Under the pieces are notes generated by a model. The model worked only from the letters and a program-made list of their open reading frames with translations, ran no database searches and was not told where the DNA came from. Source: an uncultured Eubacteriales bacterium (GTDB lineage Bacteria; Bacillota; Clostridia; Oscillospirales; CAG-272). Taken from it: a stretch of 10,385 nucleotides of DNA. Below, one piece after another: positions 1-6,413 of the stretch (position 1 is its first letter; each line of letters opens with the position of its first letter). The position numbers and the translations under genes were made by a program. The stretch lies in contig CAKSVM010000099.1 in the NCBI GenBank assembly GCA_934503195.1, positions 1 to 10,385 on the forward strand, given 5' to 3'.

Positions 1-270
1 GCAAAACGCGGCGCGCAGCCGCGCCACGTGCCTTGCGGCACGTGGCGCGCTCGCCGCTGTCGACTGTCCCGGCAGCCCGGCTTTCAGCCGGGCTGCCACC
101 GCGCCCTTCGGGCGCGGCTCATCATCACCGCCGAGCCGCACAACTATTTCTCTGCGTTCCGTGCCATTTGCTCTCGGCTCACCCTCACCCACCGAGCCGT
201 ACGAATAATTCACCGCGTCGCCCCGCGGTCTCGTCTCACCCGACTTTTCCGCGCCCCGCGTAAATTTTGC
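1..270. repeat. GC-rich multi-hairpin intergenic element
   Basis: This stretch has no convincing gene but is full of perfect inverted repeats. Hairpin 1 pairs 20-32 with 37-49 (13 bp, TTGC loop). Hairpin 2 pairs 71-82 with 86-97 (12 bp). Hairpin 3 pairs 99-106 with 110-117 (8 bp, TTC loop). Hairpins 4 and 5 (GCGGCTC 114-120 with GAGCCGC 133-139; CGGCTC 175-180 with GAGCCG 194-199) lie in two copies of a related unit spaced 60 bp apart. The ends can pair too: GCAAAA at 1-6 with TTTTGC at 265-270, and CGCGG/CGCG at 7-15 with CGCG/CCGCG at 250-260, with small bulges. The element may continue left of the window. It could be a REP-like or MITE-like repeat or a structured RNA; the sequence alone does not decide. 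No promoter for the downstream gene is visible here. Confidence 0.6.
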
Positions 271-310
271 AAATCCCTGTTTCACAAAATTACCCGTAAG
301 GAGGAAGAAC

Positions 311-1297
311 ATGAACCGGATACCCTTCGGCGTAGTCGGCGCGGAATTCGCGCGCGAAATCATATCCTCCCGACTTGCCGGGAGATACGCCGGTGTCGCC
401 GCCGTATATGATAACGACGACCGACTCTTAACCAAACTCGAACCAGAACTCGGAAAGCTCGGCGCGTACTGCTTCCGCGATTATAAACGCTTCCTCTCCT
501 GCGGGATCAAGGCCGTAATAATCGGAAAAGCCCCGAACGGCGCGGATCTCGCGGTCAAGGCTCTCAGAAAGGGACTCGACGTTTTAGCCGAGCCGCCGAT
601 GGCTCTGACGATCGGGGATATCAACCGAATCGAGCGTGCCGTTATCGAGAGCGGGCGATTCTACTCGCTCGCGCTCTATAGCTGTCACAGACGCGAAAAT
701 CTCCTCGCCGCCGAACTCTACCGCCGCGGGGATATCGGCCGCCTTGTCTACGCCGAGGGCGACGAACCCGTTTCGCCGATTCCGGAAATCCCGGTCGGAC
801 TCATGTCGGCCGGAAGCGTCGGAAAGGTTATCTGCGCGACAAAGCTCCGCGTCGCCGACGCGTCGTACTCCGAAAATTCTTCGCGCGATATAAAGATCGG
901 CGTTGGACTCCTGAGACTCTCTAACGAGTCGATTCTCCGCGCGCTCTGCGGAAATTTCGGCGTGACCGAGCGGATGAGGCTTGTCGGCGAGTCGGGGATC
1001 ATCGAAACCTCGCCGGGAAAGCTTGTTTTCACCGATAATTCAGGGATAGTTCCGAAATCGACCCTGATGCGCCCCGAGGGCTTTGAGCTTCCCGGGATGA
1101 TAAAGGGCGCGGATTTCGCGAAATCCTCCGCGATCGCCGGATTCGCCGCGAAGCTGAGAGGCGATCAGGACGCCGCCGCAAGATGCGTCGATTTTCTCCG
1201 CGCGAAGGAGATTTCCTTCGCGGTCACAAGAGCGGTCGGATTCGAAAAGCCCGATTCCGCTCCGCTTTACGGTTACAACGTCGAACGAAAGAAATGA
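311..1297 (+). CDS. Gfo/Idh/MocA-family oxidoreductase-like protein, degenerate active site
   Basis: The 328-residue protein has the layout of the Gfo/Idh/MocA family: an N-terminal Rossmann-type half (about residues 4-118) and a C-terminal alpha/beta half that normally binds substrate. Supporting signs are the FGVVG start, the AVYDNDD strand end where NAD(P) ribose is usually bound, the 'AVIIGKAPNGADLAVKALRKGLDVLAEPP' region (residues 68-96) and the following 'ALTIGDINRIE'. The length is typical. The key residues are not. The glycine-rich loop is GVVGAEFA instead of GxGxxG. The family EKP motif reads EPP (94-96), so the usual lysine is missing. No GxHxxD histidine appears near residues 160-175. 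Enzymatic activity is therefore doubtful. The start is set by AAGGAGG at 299-305, just upstream of the ATG. The gene is monocistronic in this view, ends inside a terminator stem and converges on the sigma gene. Confidence 0.8.
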   Translation: MNRIPFGVVGAEFAREIISSRLAGRYAGVAAVYDNDDRLLTKLEPELGKLGAYCFRDYKRFLSCGIKAVIIGKAPNGADLAVKALRKGLDVLAEPPMALTIGDINRIERAVIESGRFYSLALYSCHRRENLLAAELYRRGDIGRLVYAEGDEPVSPIPEIPVGLMSAGSVGKVICATKLRVADASYSENSSRDIKIGVGLLRLSNESILRALCGNFGVTERMRLVGESGIIETSPGKLVFTDNSGIVPKSTLMRPEGFELPGMIKGADFAKSSAIAGFAAKLRGDQDAAARCVDFLRAKEISFAVTRAVGFEKPDSAPLYGYNVERKK

Positions 1298-1325
1298 GCC
1301 GATGACAAAATCATCGGCTCATTTT
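1295..1325. terminator. Bidirectional rho-independent terminator
   Basis: An 11-bp perfect stem (1295-1305 with 1311-1321) closes a CAAAA loop and is followed by TTTTGT on the plus strand. On the minus strand the same stem is followed by a TTTCTTT tract. It therefore serves both convergent genes. The TGA stop of the oxidoreductase-like gene forms the base of the stem. Confidence 0.9.
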
Positions 1326-1348
1326 GTGTCAGGGCTTATTCGCGGGAA

Positions 1349-2956
1349 TTATCTCCCGGGCAGCCTGTCGGCGTACATGATCGTGCAGAGTCCCGGCGCG
1401 CGCTTTTCGGTCGGAAGTCTGAGCGAGCCGTTTTCGACGAGTTCGGAGATGAAATATCCTCTTACATTCGCGCCCCTGATATAGAGCTTTGCGAGGTCAC
1501 GCATATGCTCGGGGTATCGCGGAAGCCTGATTTTCAACAGCTTGTCGGAAAGCTCGCGGATCAGTCCGGTCTCGTTTTCGTCGGGGTGGGGAATCGCCTT
1601 CCAGAACGATGTGTCATGGGAATCCTTTCCGTGATGATCCGTGCAGATCACGTTCACCTCGTCGTCCTCAGTCAGATAGCCCTTCTTGCGTAATCTCATG
1701 TACTTCTCGATGTCCTCCGGAACTTTCTTGATTCGCCCGGTGTAGAATTCGTAGAGGTATTCATAGTCCTCCCACTTGTTGTCGGCGTAGTTGTATTCTA
1801 AATTATGATAGTAGGTAAGGAGCTGCCACGAGTAGACCGGATATTTGTTCGTGTCACGCATCATCGGACCGCAGGCGGAATATCTGTTCATGGCGAATGG
1901 CAGATCGTATTCACGGTTGACAGTCGCGAAGGCTATGTAACATCCGCCGTCCTTTCTGGCGATCATGTACTTGTCATAAGCTGAGTTGTCATACGACACA
2001 TTCAGCGTCTCATAGGCCGAAACCGCGGCGAACAGCCAGTCGAGAAGATAATCCTCCCCGCCCGGAATGTAAATGTCGTTCCGGTCGAAGGATCTTGACG
2101 CTTCGATGACCTTCGGTCCGAAGGTTTTCGCGATCTCCTTTGCGTACTTCTGCTTCAGCTCGTGAACCGCGATATCATTTTCGGGCGTCGGATCGTCGAT
2201 GAGGATGTTCGACTGATACTTCTCGCCGATCCGGTCGAGGAAGCCGTTCTCGTAGAGCGTTTCGACATCCTCTTCGAGCCAGACCGGATTTATTCCGAGT
2301 TCGTCGGCGATCTCATTCAGGCTGCGCGGCTTGTGGTAGGCCGCCCAGACGATGTTCTGCGAAAGGCGGCTCTTCAGGTAGTATTCGGTCGCGCCGTTCG
2401 TTCCGGGCTTGCCGTCGTGGCTGAGCGAGGAAAAGGTTATCGGGGATATTCCAAGGTTTCCTGTGCTTCTCATTTTTGTAAGTCCTTCCCGAAGCTCGTC
2501 ACGCGCCGACGAGAGATGCCATTTGACCGTTCCGAGCGGCAGTGACAGTTCTTTCGCGATGTCGGCGAGCTTCATGTTTTTGTAGTAGTGCAGAATCAGA
2601 ATCTTCCGCCGGAGCTTTGAAAGGTAGGCGATTTCGAGCCGGAGCTTCGCGGCCGTCTCGCTTTTTTCGACCCGCTCGGTGAAGTCGTCGGGATCGAACG
2701 GGTCGATCTCGTCGAGCGCGAAGGGAATTTTCTTCTCTTCGTCGACAAACCTAGCGCGTACATTCATCGCGATCCGCCAGATATAGGCTCCGATATCGTC
2801 TATCCTGTCCTGACGCAGAAGCGATGAGTAGACTTCGAGTGTTATCCGCGCGGCAAGCTCCTCTGCGCGCTCGATGGAGCCTGTCTTTGAAATCGCGAAT
2901 CCGTAGATCTTTTTCGTGTATTCGCATATCACGCGGTCGGCGGTTGGTTTGTCCAT
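1349..2956 (-). CDS. Sigma-70-family RNA polymerase sigma factor with large C-terminal extension
   Basis: The 535-residue protein starts like an ECF-type sigma factor. Residues 5-75 resemble region 2 (helices around 'AEELAARITLEVYSSL' and 'IGAYIWRIAMNVRARF'). Residues 105-160 are a clear region 4 helix-turn-helix ('LSKLRRKILILHYYKNMKLA', then LGTVKWHLSSAR). An ordinary ECF sigma would end near residue 170-190. This one continues with a winged-helix-like segment at about 195-252 ('SLNEIADELGINPVWLEEDV') and then about 280 residues rich in Tyr, Trp, Asp and Glu that I do not recognise. No transmembrane segment is seen, so the extension is probably cytosolic and may sense a ligand or hold the sigma part inactive. 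No anti-sigma gene lies next to it. The ATG at 2956 is preceded by GGAAAGGA. Sigma identity is firm; the role of the extension is unknown. Confidence 0.85.
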   Translation of the reverse strand: MDKPTADRVICEYTKKIYGFAISKTGSIERAEELAARITLEVYSSLLRQDRIDDIGAYIWRIAMNVRARFVDEEKKIPFALDEIDPFDPDDFTERVEKSETAAKLRLEIAYLSKLRRKILILHYYKNMKLADIAKELSLPLGTVKWHLSSARDELREGLTKMRSTGNLGISPITFSSLSHDGKPGTNGATEYYLKSRLSQNIVWAAYHKPRSLNEIADELGINPVWLEEDVETLYENGFLDRIGEKYQSNILIDDPTPENDIAVHELKQKYAKEIAKTFGPKVIEASRSFDRNDIYIPGGEDYLLDWLFAAVSAYETLNVSYDNSAYDKYMIARKDGGCYIAFATVNREYDLPFAMNRYSACGPMMRDTNKYPVYSWQLLTYYHNLEYNYADNKWEDYEYLYEFYTGRIKKVPEDIEKYMRLRKKGYLTEDDEVNVICTDHHGKDSHDTSFWKAIPHPDENETGLIRELSDKLLKIRLPRYPEHMRDLAKLYIRGANVRGYFISELVENGSLRLPTEKRAPGLCTIMYADRLPGR

Positions 2957-3042
2957 GGTCGGTTTCCTTTCCGGTCGGGCTTTTTTGCCCTTCCATATAT
3001 AGAGTAGCGGATTTTTCGGGAAGGTTGGCGTTTTCCATAAAT

Positions 3043-3071
3043 ATTATACAATATTTTTCGGGATTTTTTAA
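3043..3071 (-). promoter_or_regulatory. Probable promoter of the sigma-factor gene
   Basis: Read on the minus strand, a perfect TATAAT (3048 down to 3043) has TTAAAA (3071 down to 3066) 17 bp upstream, a 4/6 match to the -35 consensus. The leader to the ATG at 2956 would be about 80 nt. It contains a small GGGC-A6-GCCC hairpin (2977-2990) just upstream of the ribosome binding site. Confidence 0.55.
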
Positions 3072-3081
3072 GGCGGAATAT

Positions 3082-3110
3082 TTGAATTTTTCCGTAAAAT
3101 GTGATATAAT
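3082..3110 (+). promoter_or_regulatory. Sigma-A promoter of the PHP-rnhA operon
   Basis: TTGAAT (3082-3087) and TATAAT (3105-3110) are exactly 17 bp apart. TGA directly before TATAAT makes an extended -10 box. The short leader leads to AAAGGAG and the GTG start at 3143. The -35 box sits 10 bp from the -35 box of the divergent sigma-factor promoter. Confidence 0.85.
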
Positions 3111-3142
3111 AATAGGAAAGAAATTCTTAAAGGAGAAAAAAC

Positions 3143-3838
3143 GTGCATTACAAATACGAAACGCATTCGCACACCGAAGAGACGAGCCGGTGCGCGTCGA
3201 TTCCCGGCGCGAAGCTGGCGGATTTCTATAAGTCGCTCGGCTATACCGGAATTTTCATAACCGATCACTTCTTCAACGGCAACACGACGGTTCCGCGTGA
3301 CCTTCCATGGGAGGAGAGGGTGAACCTCTTCGAGGCCGGATATCTCGACGCTAAGGCCGAGGGCGACAAAATCGGACTCGACGTCTTCTTCGCGTGGGAA
3401 TATTCTTGGGGCGGAAACGATTTTCTGATCTACGGACTCGACAAAAAATGGCTTCTCGCGAACCCCGATCAGCTGAGCCTGAAGCCGCGCGACTACATGA
3501 ATAAGGTCAGAGCCGACGGCGGACTCGTTATCCACGCGCATCCCTTCCGCGAGGCCGGATACATCGAGTCGATAAGGCTCATCCCGCGCGACGTCGACGG
3601 AGTCGAGGTCATAAACGCAAGCCGCAGTGACGCCGACAACTCGGCCGCGTTCTGGTACGCGAAGAATTACGGACTGTTGAAGTCGGCCGGATCCGACAAC
3701 CACGACGGATATCGTGAAAAGCTCGCCGGAGTCTACCTACCCGAAAGAATAAAGGATCCGAAGGATTTCGTACGGCTCGTGAAAGAGGGCAGGGCCGAGA
3801 TCTTCCTCGACCGCTACGAGGACGGTAAGCGTTTATGA
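3143..3838 (+). CDS. PHP-domain metal-dependent phosphoesterase
   Basis: The 231-residue protein is a single PHP domain. It has the metal-binding signatures in order: HSH (H8, H10), DH (D41, H42), E86 in the WEYSW strand, HAHPF (H131, H133) and GSDNH (D185, H187). These ligands normally bind two or three metal ions and hydrolyse phosphate esters. Family members include histidinol phosphatase, nucleotide phosphatases and the DNA polymerase PHP domain; the substrate here cannot be read from sequence. No signal peptide is present, so it is cytosolic. Translation starts at GTG 3143, 7 nt after AGGAG at 3131-3135; no ATG lies between the binding site and the HSH motif. Its stop overlaps the rnhA start (ATGA), so the two are probably co-translated. 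Pairing with RNase HI hints at nucleic-acid turnover, which is inference. Confidence 0.88.
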   Translation: MHYKYETHSHTEETSRCASIPGAKLADFYKSLGYTGIFITDHFFNGNTTVPRDLPWEERVNLFEAGYLDAKAEGDKIGLDVFFAWEYSWGGNDFLIYGLDKKWLLANPDQLSLKPRDYMNKVRADGGLVIHAHPFREAGYIESIRLIPRDVDGVEVINASRSDADNSAAFWYAKNYGLLKSAGSDNHDGYREKLAGVYLPERIKDPKDFVRLVKEGRAEIFLDRYEDGKRL

Positions 3839-4275
3839 AGCACGTTGACATTTACACCGACGGCGCGTGCAAGCACAATCCGGGTCCGGGCGGATGGGGC
3901 GCGATCATCGTATATAATAAGGTAGAAAAAGAGCTGTCCGGCGGCGAGCCGAAGACGACGAACAACCGCATGGAGCTGCTCGGCGCGATAAAAGCACTTG
4001 AGGCGCTCAAGGAACCCTGCGATGTTCTCCTCACCTCCGACTCGAAGTACATGATCGACTCGATCACAAAACGCTGGGTCTACGGCTGGAAATCGCGCGG
4101 CTGGGTCAAGTCGGACAAGACACCGGCTCTGAATCCCGATCTCTGGGAGCGGCTTCTGGGGCTTCTCGAAATCCACAAGGTGACCTTTAACTGGGTCAAG
4201 GGTCACGCCGGACACCCGTATAACGAACGCTGCGACGCGCTCGCCTGCGCCGAGGCCGAAAAATACCGTTCATAA
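3835..4275 (+). CDS. rnhA: Ribonuclease HI
   Basis: RNase HI cuts the RNA strand of RNA-DNA hybrids, removing R-loops and primer remnants in the cytosol. The 146-residue protein matches the family's usual length and carries the full catalytic set: D9 in YTDGAC, E47 in NNRMEL, D69 in TSDSKY, H124 in VKGHAGHPYNE, and D134 in NERCDAL. The basic 'KRWVYGWKSRGWVKSDK' segment (79-95) corresponds to the substrate-binding handle of the E. coli-type enzyme. There is no extra N-terminal hybrid-binding domain, as found in RNase H1 of eukaryotes and some Clostridia. The ATG shares ATGA with the PHP stop codon. The nearest purine-rich site (GAGGA at 3818-3822) is 12 nt away and weak, so translation is probably coupled to the PHP gene. 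Confidence 0.96.
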   Translation: MKHVDIYTDGACKHNPGPGGWGAIIVYNKVEKELSGGEPKTTNNRMELLGAIKALEALKEPCDVLLTSDSKYMIDSITKRWVYGWKSRGWVKSDKTPALNPDLWERLLGLLEIHKVTFNWVKGHAGHPYNERCDALACAEAEKYRS

Positions 4276-4281
4276 AGTAAT

Positions 4282-4306
4282 GTCGTTTTCACGTGAAAAC
4301 TTCGAC
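4282..4306. promoter_or_regulatory. Perfect 16-bp palindrome between rnhA and nifS
   Basis: GTTTTCACGTGAAAAC (4285-4300) is a perfect palindrome, flanked by GTC (4282-4284) and GAC (4304-4306), which can extend the pairing after a small bulge. It lies just downstream of rnhA and about 55 bp upstream of the nifS -35 box. No T-tract follows, so it is a poor intrinsic terminator. Its symmetry fits a binding site for a dimeric regulator, but this is inference. Confidence 0.4.
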
Positions 4307-4354
4307 CGTTCGGCTCATCCATAAAAAGTTTACAGGAAAATTTGCGGAAAACTA

Positions 4355-4383
4355 TTGCAAAACGCGCAGAATTGGTATACAAT
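4355..4383 (+). promoter_or_regulatory. Promoter of nifS-nifU
   Basis: TTGCAA (4355-4360) and TACAAT (4378-4383) are spaced by 17 bp. The expected transcript start is near 4390, leaving a leader of about 34 nt before the ATG at 4424. This gives nifS-nifU its own promoter, separate from PHP-rnhA. Confidence 0.7.
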
Positions 4384-4423
4384 ATTTAAGTATTTACGCA
4401 TATCAGAATAATAGGAGTTAAAA

Positions 4424-5605
4424 ATGGAAGACAGATTTGTTTACGCCGATAACGCGGCGACCACAAAAACGGCTCCCGAGGTGCTCGAGGCCATGCTCCC
4501 CTTCTTTGGCGAGGGCTACGGAAATCCTTCGAGCCTTCATCAGAAGGGAAGGGAAGCGAAGGCCGCGCTGACGACCGCGCGCGAAAAGATCGCGTCGCTT
4601 CTCGGGGCAAAGCCGAACGAGATCTACTTCACGTCCTGCGGATCCGAGTCGGATAACTGGGCAATCAAGGGCGCGGCTCACGCGATGGCAAACCGCGGAA
4701 AGCATATAATCTCGACGAAAATCGAGCATCACGCCGTGCTTCACTCGCTCGCCGCGCTTGAAAAAGAGGGCTTTGAGGTCACGTATCTCGATGTCGATTC
4801 GGATGGACGCGTCTCACCCGAGGATGTAGTCGCGGCGATGCGCGACGACACGATCCTCGTCGAATGTATGTTCGCGAACAACGAGGTCGGAACGATCGAG
4901 CCGATAAAGGAGATCGCGGCGGCCGTCAAGGTGAAGAACCCGAAGACGCTCGTTTTCACCGACGCGGTTCAGGCGGTCGGAAACATTCCGGTGAACGTCG
5001 CTGACCTCGGAGTCGATATGCTCGCGCTGTCGGGTCACAAGATCCACACGCCCAAGGGAATCGGCGCACTCTATATAAAGACGGGGACGCGGATTCTGAA
5101 TCTCATCGACGGCGGCGGTCAGGAGCGTGGAAAGCGCGGCGGAACCGAAAACGTCGCCTATATCGTCGGACTCGCCAAGGCGCTCGGAATGGCGGTTGAT
5201 GGACTCCCCGAGATGGCGCGCGTAGAAAAAATGCGCGACCGGCTGATTGACGGAATCCTTGAAAAGATCCCTTACGCCCGACTCAACGGTCCGCGCGTGG
5301 GAAGACTCCCCGGAAACGTCAACATCTCGTTCGAGTTCATCGAGGGCGAAAGCCTTCTGCTTCTGCTCGATATGGCGGGAATCTGCGCTTCGACCGGATC
5401 GGCCTGCTCGTCGACCTCGCTTGAACCGTCGCACGTCCTGCTTTCGATCGGCGTTCCGGTCGAGCTCGCGCACGGTTCGCTGAGACTTTCGATCAGCCGC
5501 GACACGACCGACGAGGACGTCGATTATATCCTCGAACGTCTCCCGGGCATCGTCCAGAGACTCCGCGACATGAGCCCGCTCTACGAATCGGTCAGGAACA
5601 AATAA
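4424..5605 (+). CDS. nifS: Cysteine desulfurase (NifS/IscS type)
   Basis: This PLP enzyme converts L-cysteine to L-alanine and passes the released sulfur, as a persulfide, to scaffold proteins for Fe-S clusters and to other acceptors. The 393 residues show the class I hallmarks: N-terminal YADNAATT, the EHHAVLH segment with the PLP-stacking histidine (H102), the VFTDAVQAVG strand (D180, Q183 contacting PLP), SGHK with the PLP lysine K206, the GGGQERGKRGGTENV loop (231-245), and the mobile STGSACSS loop whose active cysteine is C328. The ATG is set by AGGAG at 4413-4417, 6 nt upstream. nifU follows after 30 bp, so the two form one operon. Neither an Rrf2/IscR regulator upstream nor mnmA downstream, common neighbours in Clostridia, is present. 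The name iscS would be equally valid. Confidence 0.96.
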   Translation: MEDRFVYADNAATTKTAPEVLEAMLPFFGEGYGNPSSLHQKGREAKAALTTAREKIASLLGAKPNEIYFTSCGSESDNWAIKGAAHAMANRGKHIISTKIEHHAVLHSLAALEKEGFEVTYLDVDSDGRVSPEDVVAAMRDDTILVECMFANNEVGTIEPIKEIAAAVKVKNPKTLVFTDAVQAVGNIPVNVADLGVDMLALSGHKIHTPKGIGALYIKTGTRILNLIDGGGQERGKRGGTENVAYIVGLAKALGMAVDGLPEMARVEKMRDRLIDGILEKIPYARLNGPRVGRLPGNVNISFEFIEGESLLLLLDMAGICASTGSACSSTSLEPSHVLLSIGVPVELAHGSLRLSISRDTTDEDVDYILERLPGIVQRLRDMSPLYESVRNK

Positions 5606-5635
5606 AAGTCTACAATATTATATAGGAGATAGAAT

Positions 5636-6070
5636 ATGTACAGCGAGAAAGTAATGGATCACTTCGCTCACCCGAGAAACGTCGGTGAGATCGAGAACGC
5701 AGACGCCGTCGGTGAAGTCGGAAACGCCGTCTGCGGCGACATCATGAAGATGTATATGAAGATAAACGACGATCAGGTTATCGAGGACGTCAAGTTCAAG
5801 ACCTTCGGCTGCGGCGCGGCGATCGCGACCTCCTCGATGGCGACCGAGCTCATCAAGGGCAAGACGGTCGACGAGGCACTGAAGCTGACGAACAAGGCGG
5901 TCATCGAGGCTCTTGACGGACTTCCGCCCCAGAAGATTCACTGCTCGGTGCTGGCCGAGGAGGCGGTAAAGGCGGCGATCGCGAACTACTATGACAAGAA
6001 GGGCATCGCTCACAACATCGCGACCGGGGACTGCGACGGACACTGCGCGTCATGTCAGAAGCAGCACTGA
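5636..6070 (+). CDS. nifU: Fe-S cluster assembly scaffold (NifU/IscU type)
   Basis: This is the cytosolic scaffold on which [2Fe-2S] clusters are built from sulfur delivered by the desulfurase encoded just upstream. The 144 residues include the three ligand cysteines in their usual settings, C33 in NAVCGD with D35, C59 in FGCGAAIATSS, and C103 in KIHCSVLAE next to H102. The LPPQK sequence (96-100) aligns with the LPPVK chaperone-recognition motif of IscU; the change to Q and the absence of hscA/hscB nearby fit a chaperone-independent system. The protein lacks the C-terminal thioredoxin-like domain of full nitrogen-fixation NifU. An extra tail, CDGHCASC (133-140), adds three cysteines and a histidine. 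TAGGAGA precedes the ATG. The name iscU is also used for such proteins. Confidence 0.95.
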   Translation: MYSEKVMDHFAHPRNVGEIENADAVGEVGNAVCGDIMKMYMKINDDQVIEDVKFKTFGCGAAIATSSMATELIKGKTVDEALKLTNKAVIEALDGLPPQKIHCSVLAEEAVKAAIANYYDKKGIAHNIATGDCDGHCASCQKQH

Positions 6071-6114
6071 GGCAAAAATGAAATCTTTGTGACTTCACGG
6101 AATTTTCACACGGG

Positions 6115-6150
6115 GCGTCCCGGGCCGTATCCGGTACGCTCTGAATTTTT
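6115..6150 (+). terminator. Probable terminator of nifS-nifU
   Basis: GCGT (6115-6118) pairs with ACGC (6136-6139) and CCGG (6120-6123) with CCGG (6131-6134), separated by one mismatch. The 7-nt loop is GCCGTAT. The stem is followed a few bases later by ATTTTTG. An additional 9-bp pairing, GGCAAAAAT (6071-6079) with ATTTTTGCC (6145-6153), encloses the whole hairpin. Confidence 0.5.
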
Positions 6151-6160
6151 GCCCCGGAAA

Positions 6161-6413
6161 TCACACAGGGATTCTCCGCTCTTCACAGAACCGTCATTCC
6201 GGCAGGAGTAAGTTCACAGCTTATGCGCGAATGTTTACTTCCAAGATATAAATCATAACATAATTTTCCATTTATGCCAGTAAACGGAAGAAAAATGAGC
6301 TTCTGATGAATATTTGTGCAATTCGTATAGGTGTAGAAAATTGGAGTCGAATTTTGTATAGGTTGCACAAAAATATCAGGGCGGTTCTGTGGAAAGAGCC
6401 GGAAGATCTGTGA
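6161..6413. repeat. Long imperfect inverted repeat, possible structured RNA or MITE remnant
   Basis: The arms 6161-6193 and 6382-6413 are gapped inverted copies, with a perfect 10-bp core (CACAGAACCG 6184-6193; CGGTTCTGTG 6382-6391) and further matched blocks outside it (CCGCTCTT against AAAGAGCCGG; TCACA against TGTGA). The AT-rich interior has smaller nested pairings: GTTTACT 6233-6239 with AGTAAAC 6279-6285, enclosing ATAAAT 6248-6253 with ATTTAT 6270-6275; and TTTGTGCAA 6313-6321 with TTGCACAAA 6363-6371. I see no credible ORF in it and no known RNA family. Its base composition differs clearly from the flanking genes. Confidence 0.45.

Noticed and set aside
28..411. Open frames at 28-411 and 33-263 on the plus strand
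   Set aside because: They run through perfect GC hairpins, encode Arg/Pro-rich low-complexity protein without a ribosome binding site, and the first overlaps the start of the well-supported gene at 311.
3068..3703. A 211-codon open frame on the minus strand opposite the PHP gene
   Set aside because: The PHP metal-ligand motifs are intact on the plus strand, and this frame would run through the mapped promoter region.
4814..5473. A 219-codon open frame on the minus strand opposite nifS
   Set aside because: nifS shows all family motifs on the plus strand; the antisense translation has none.
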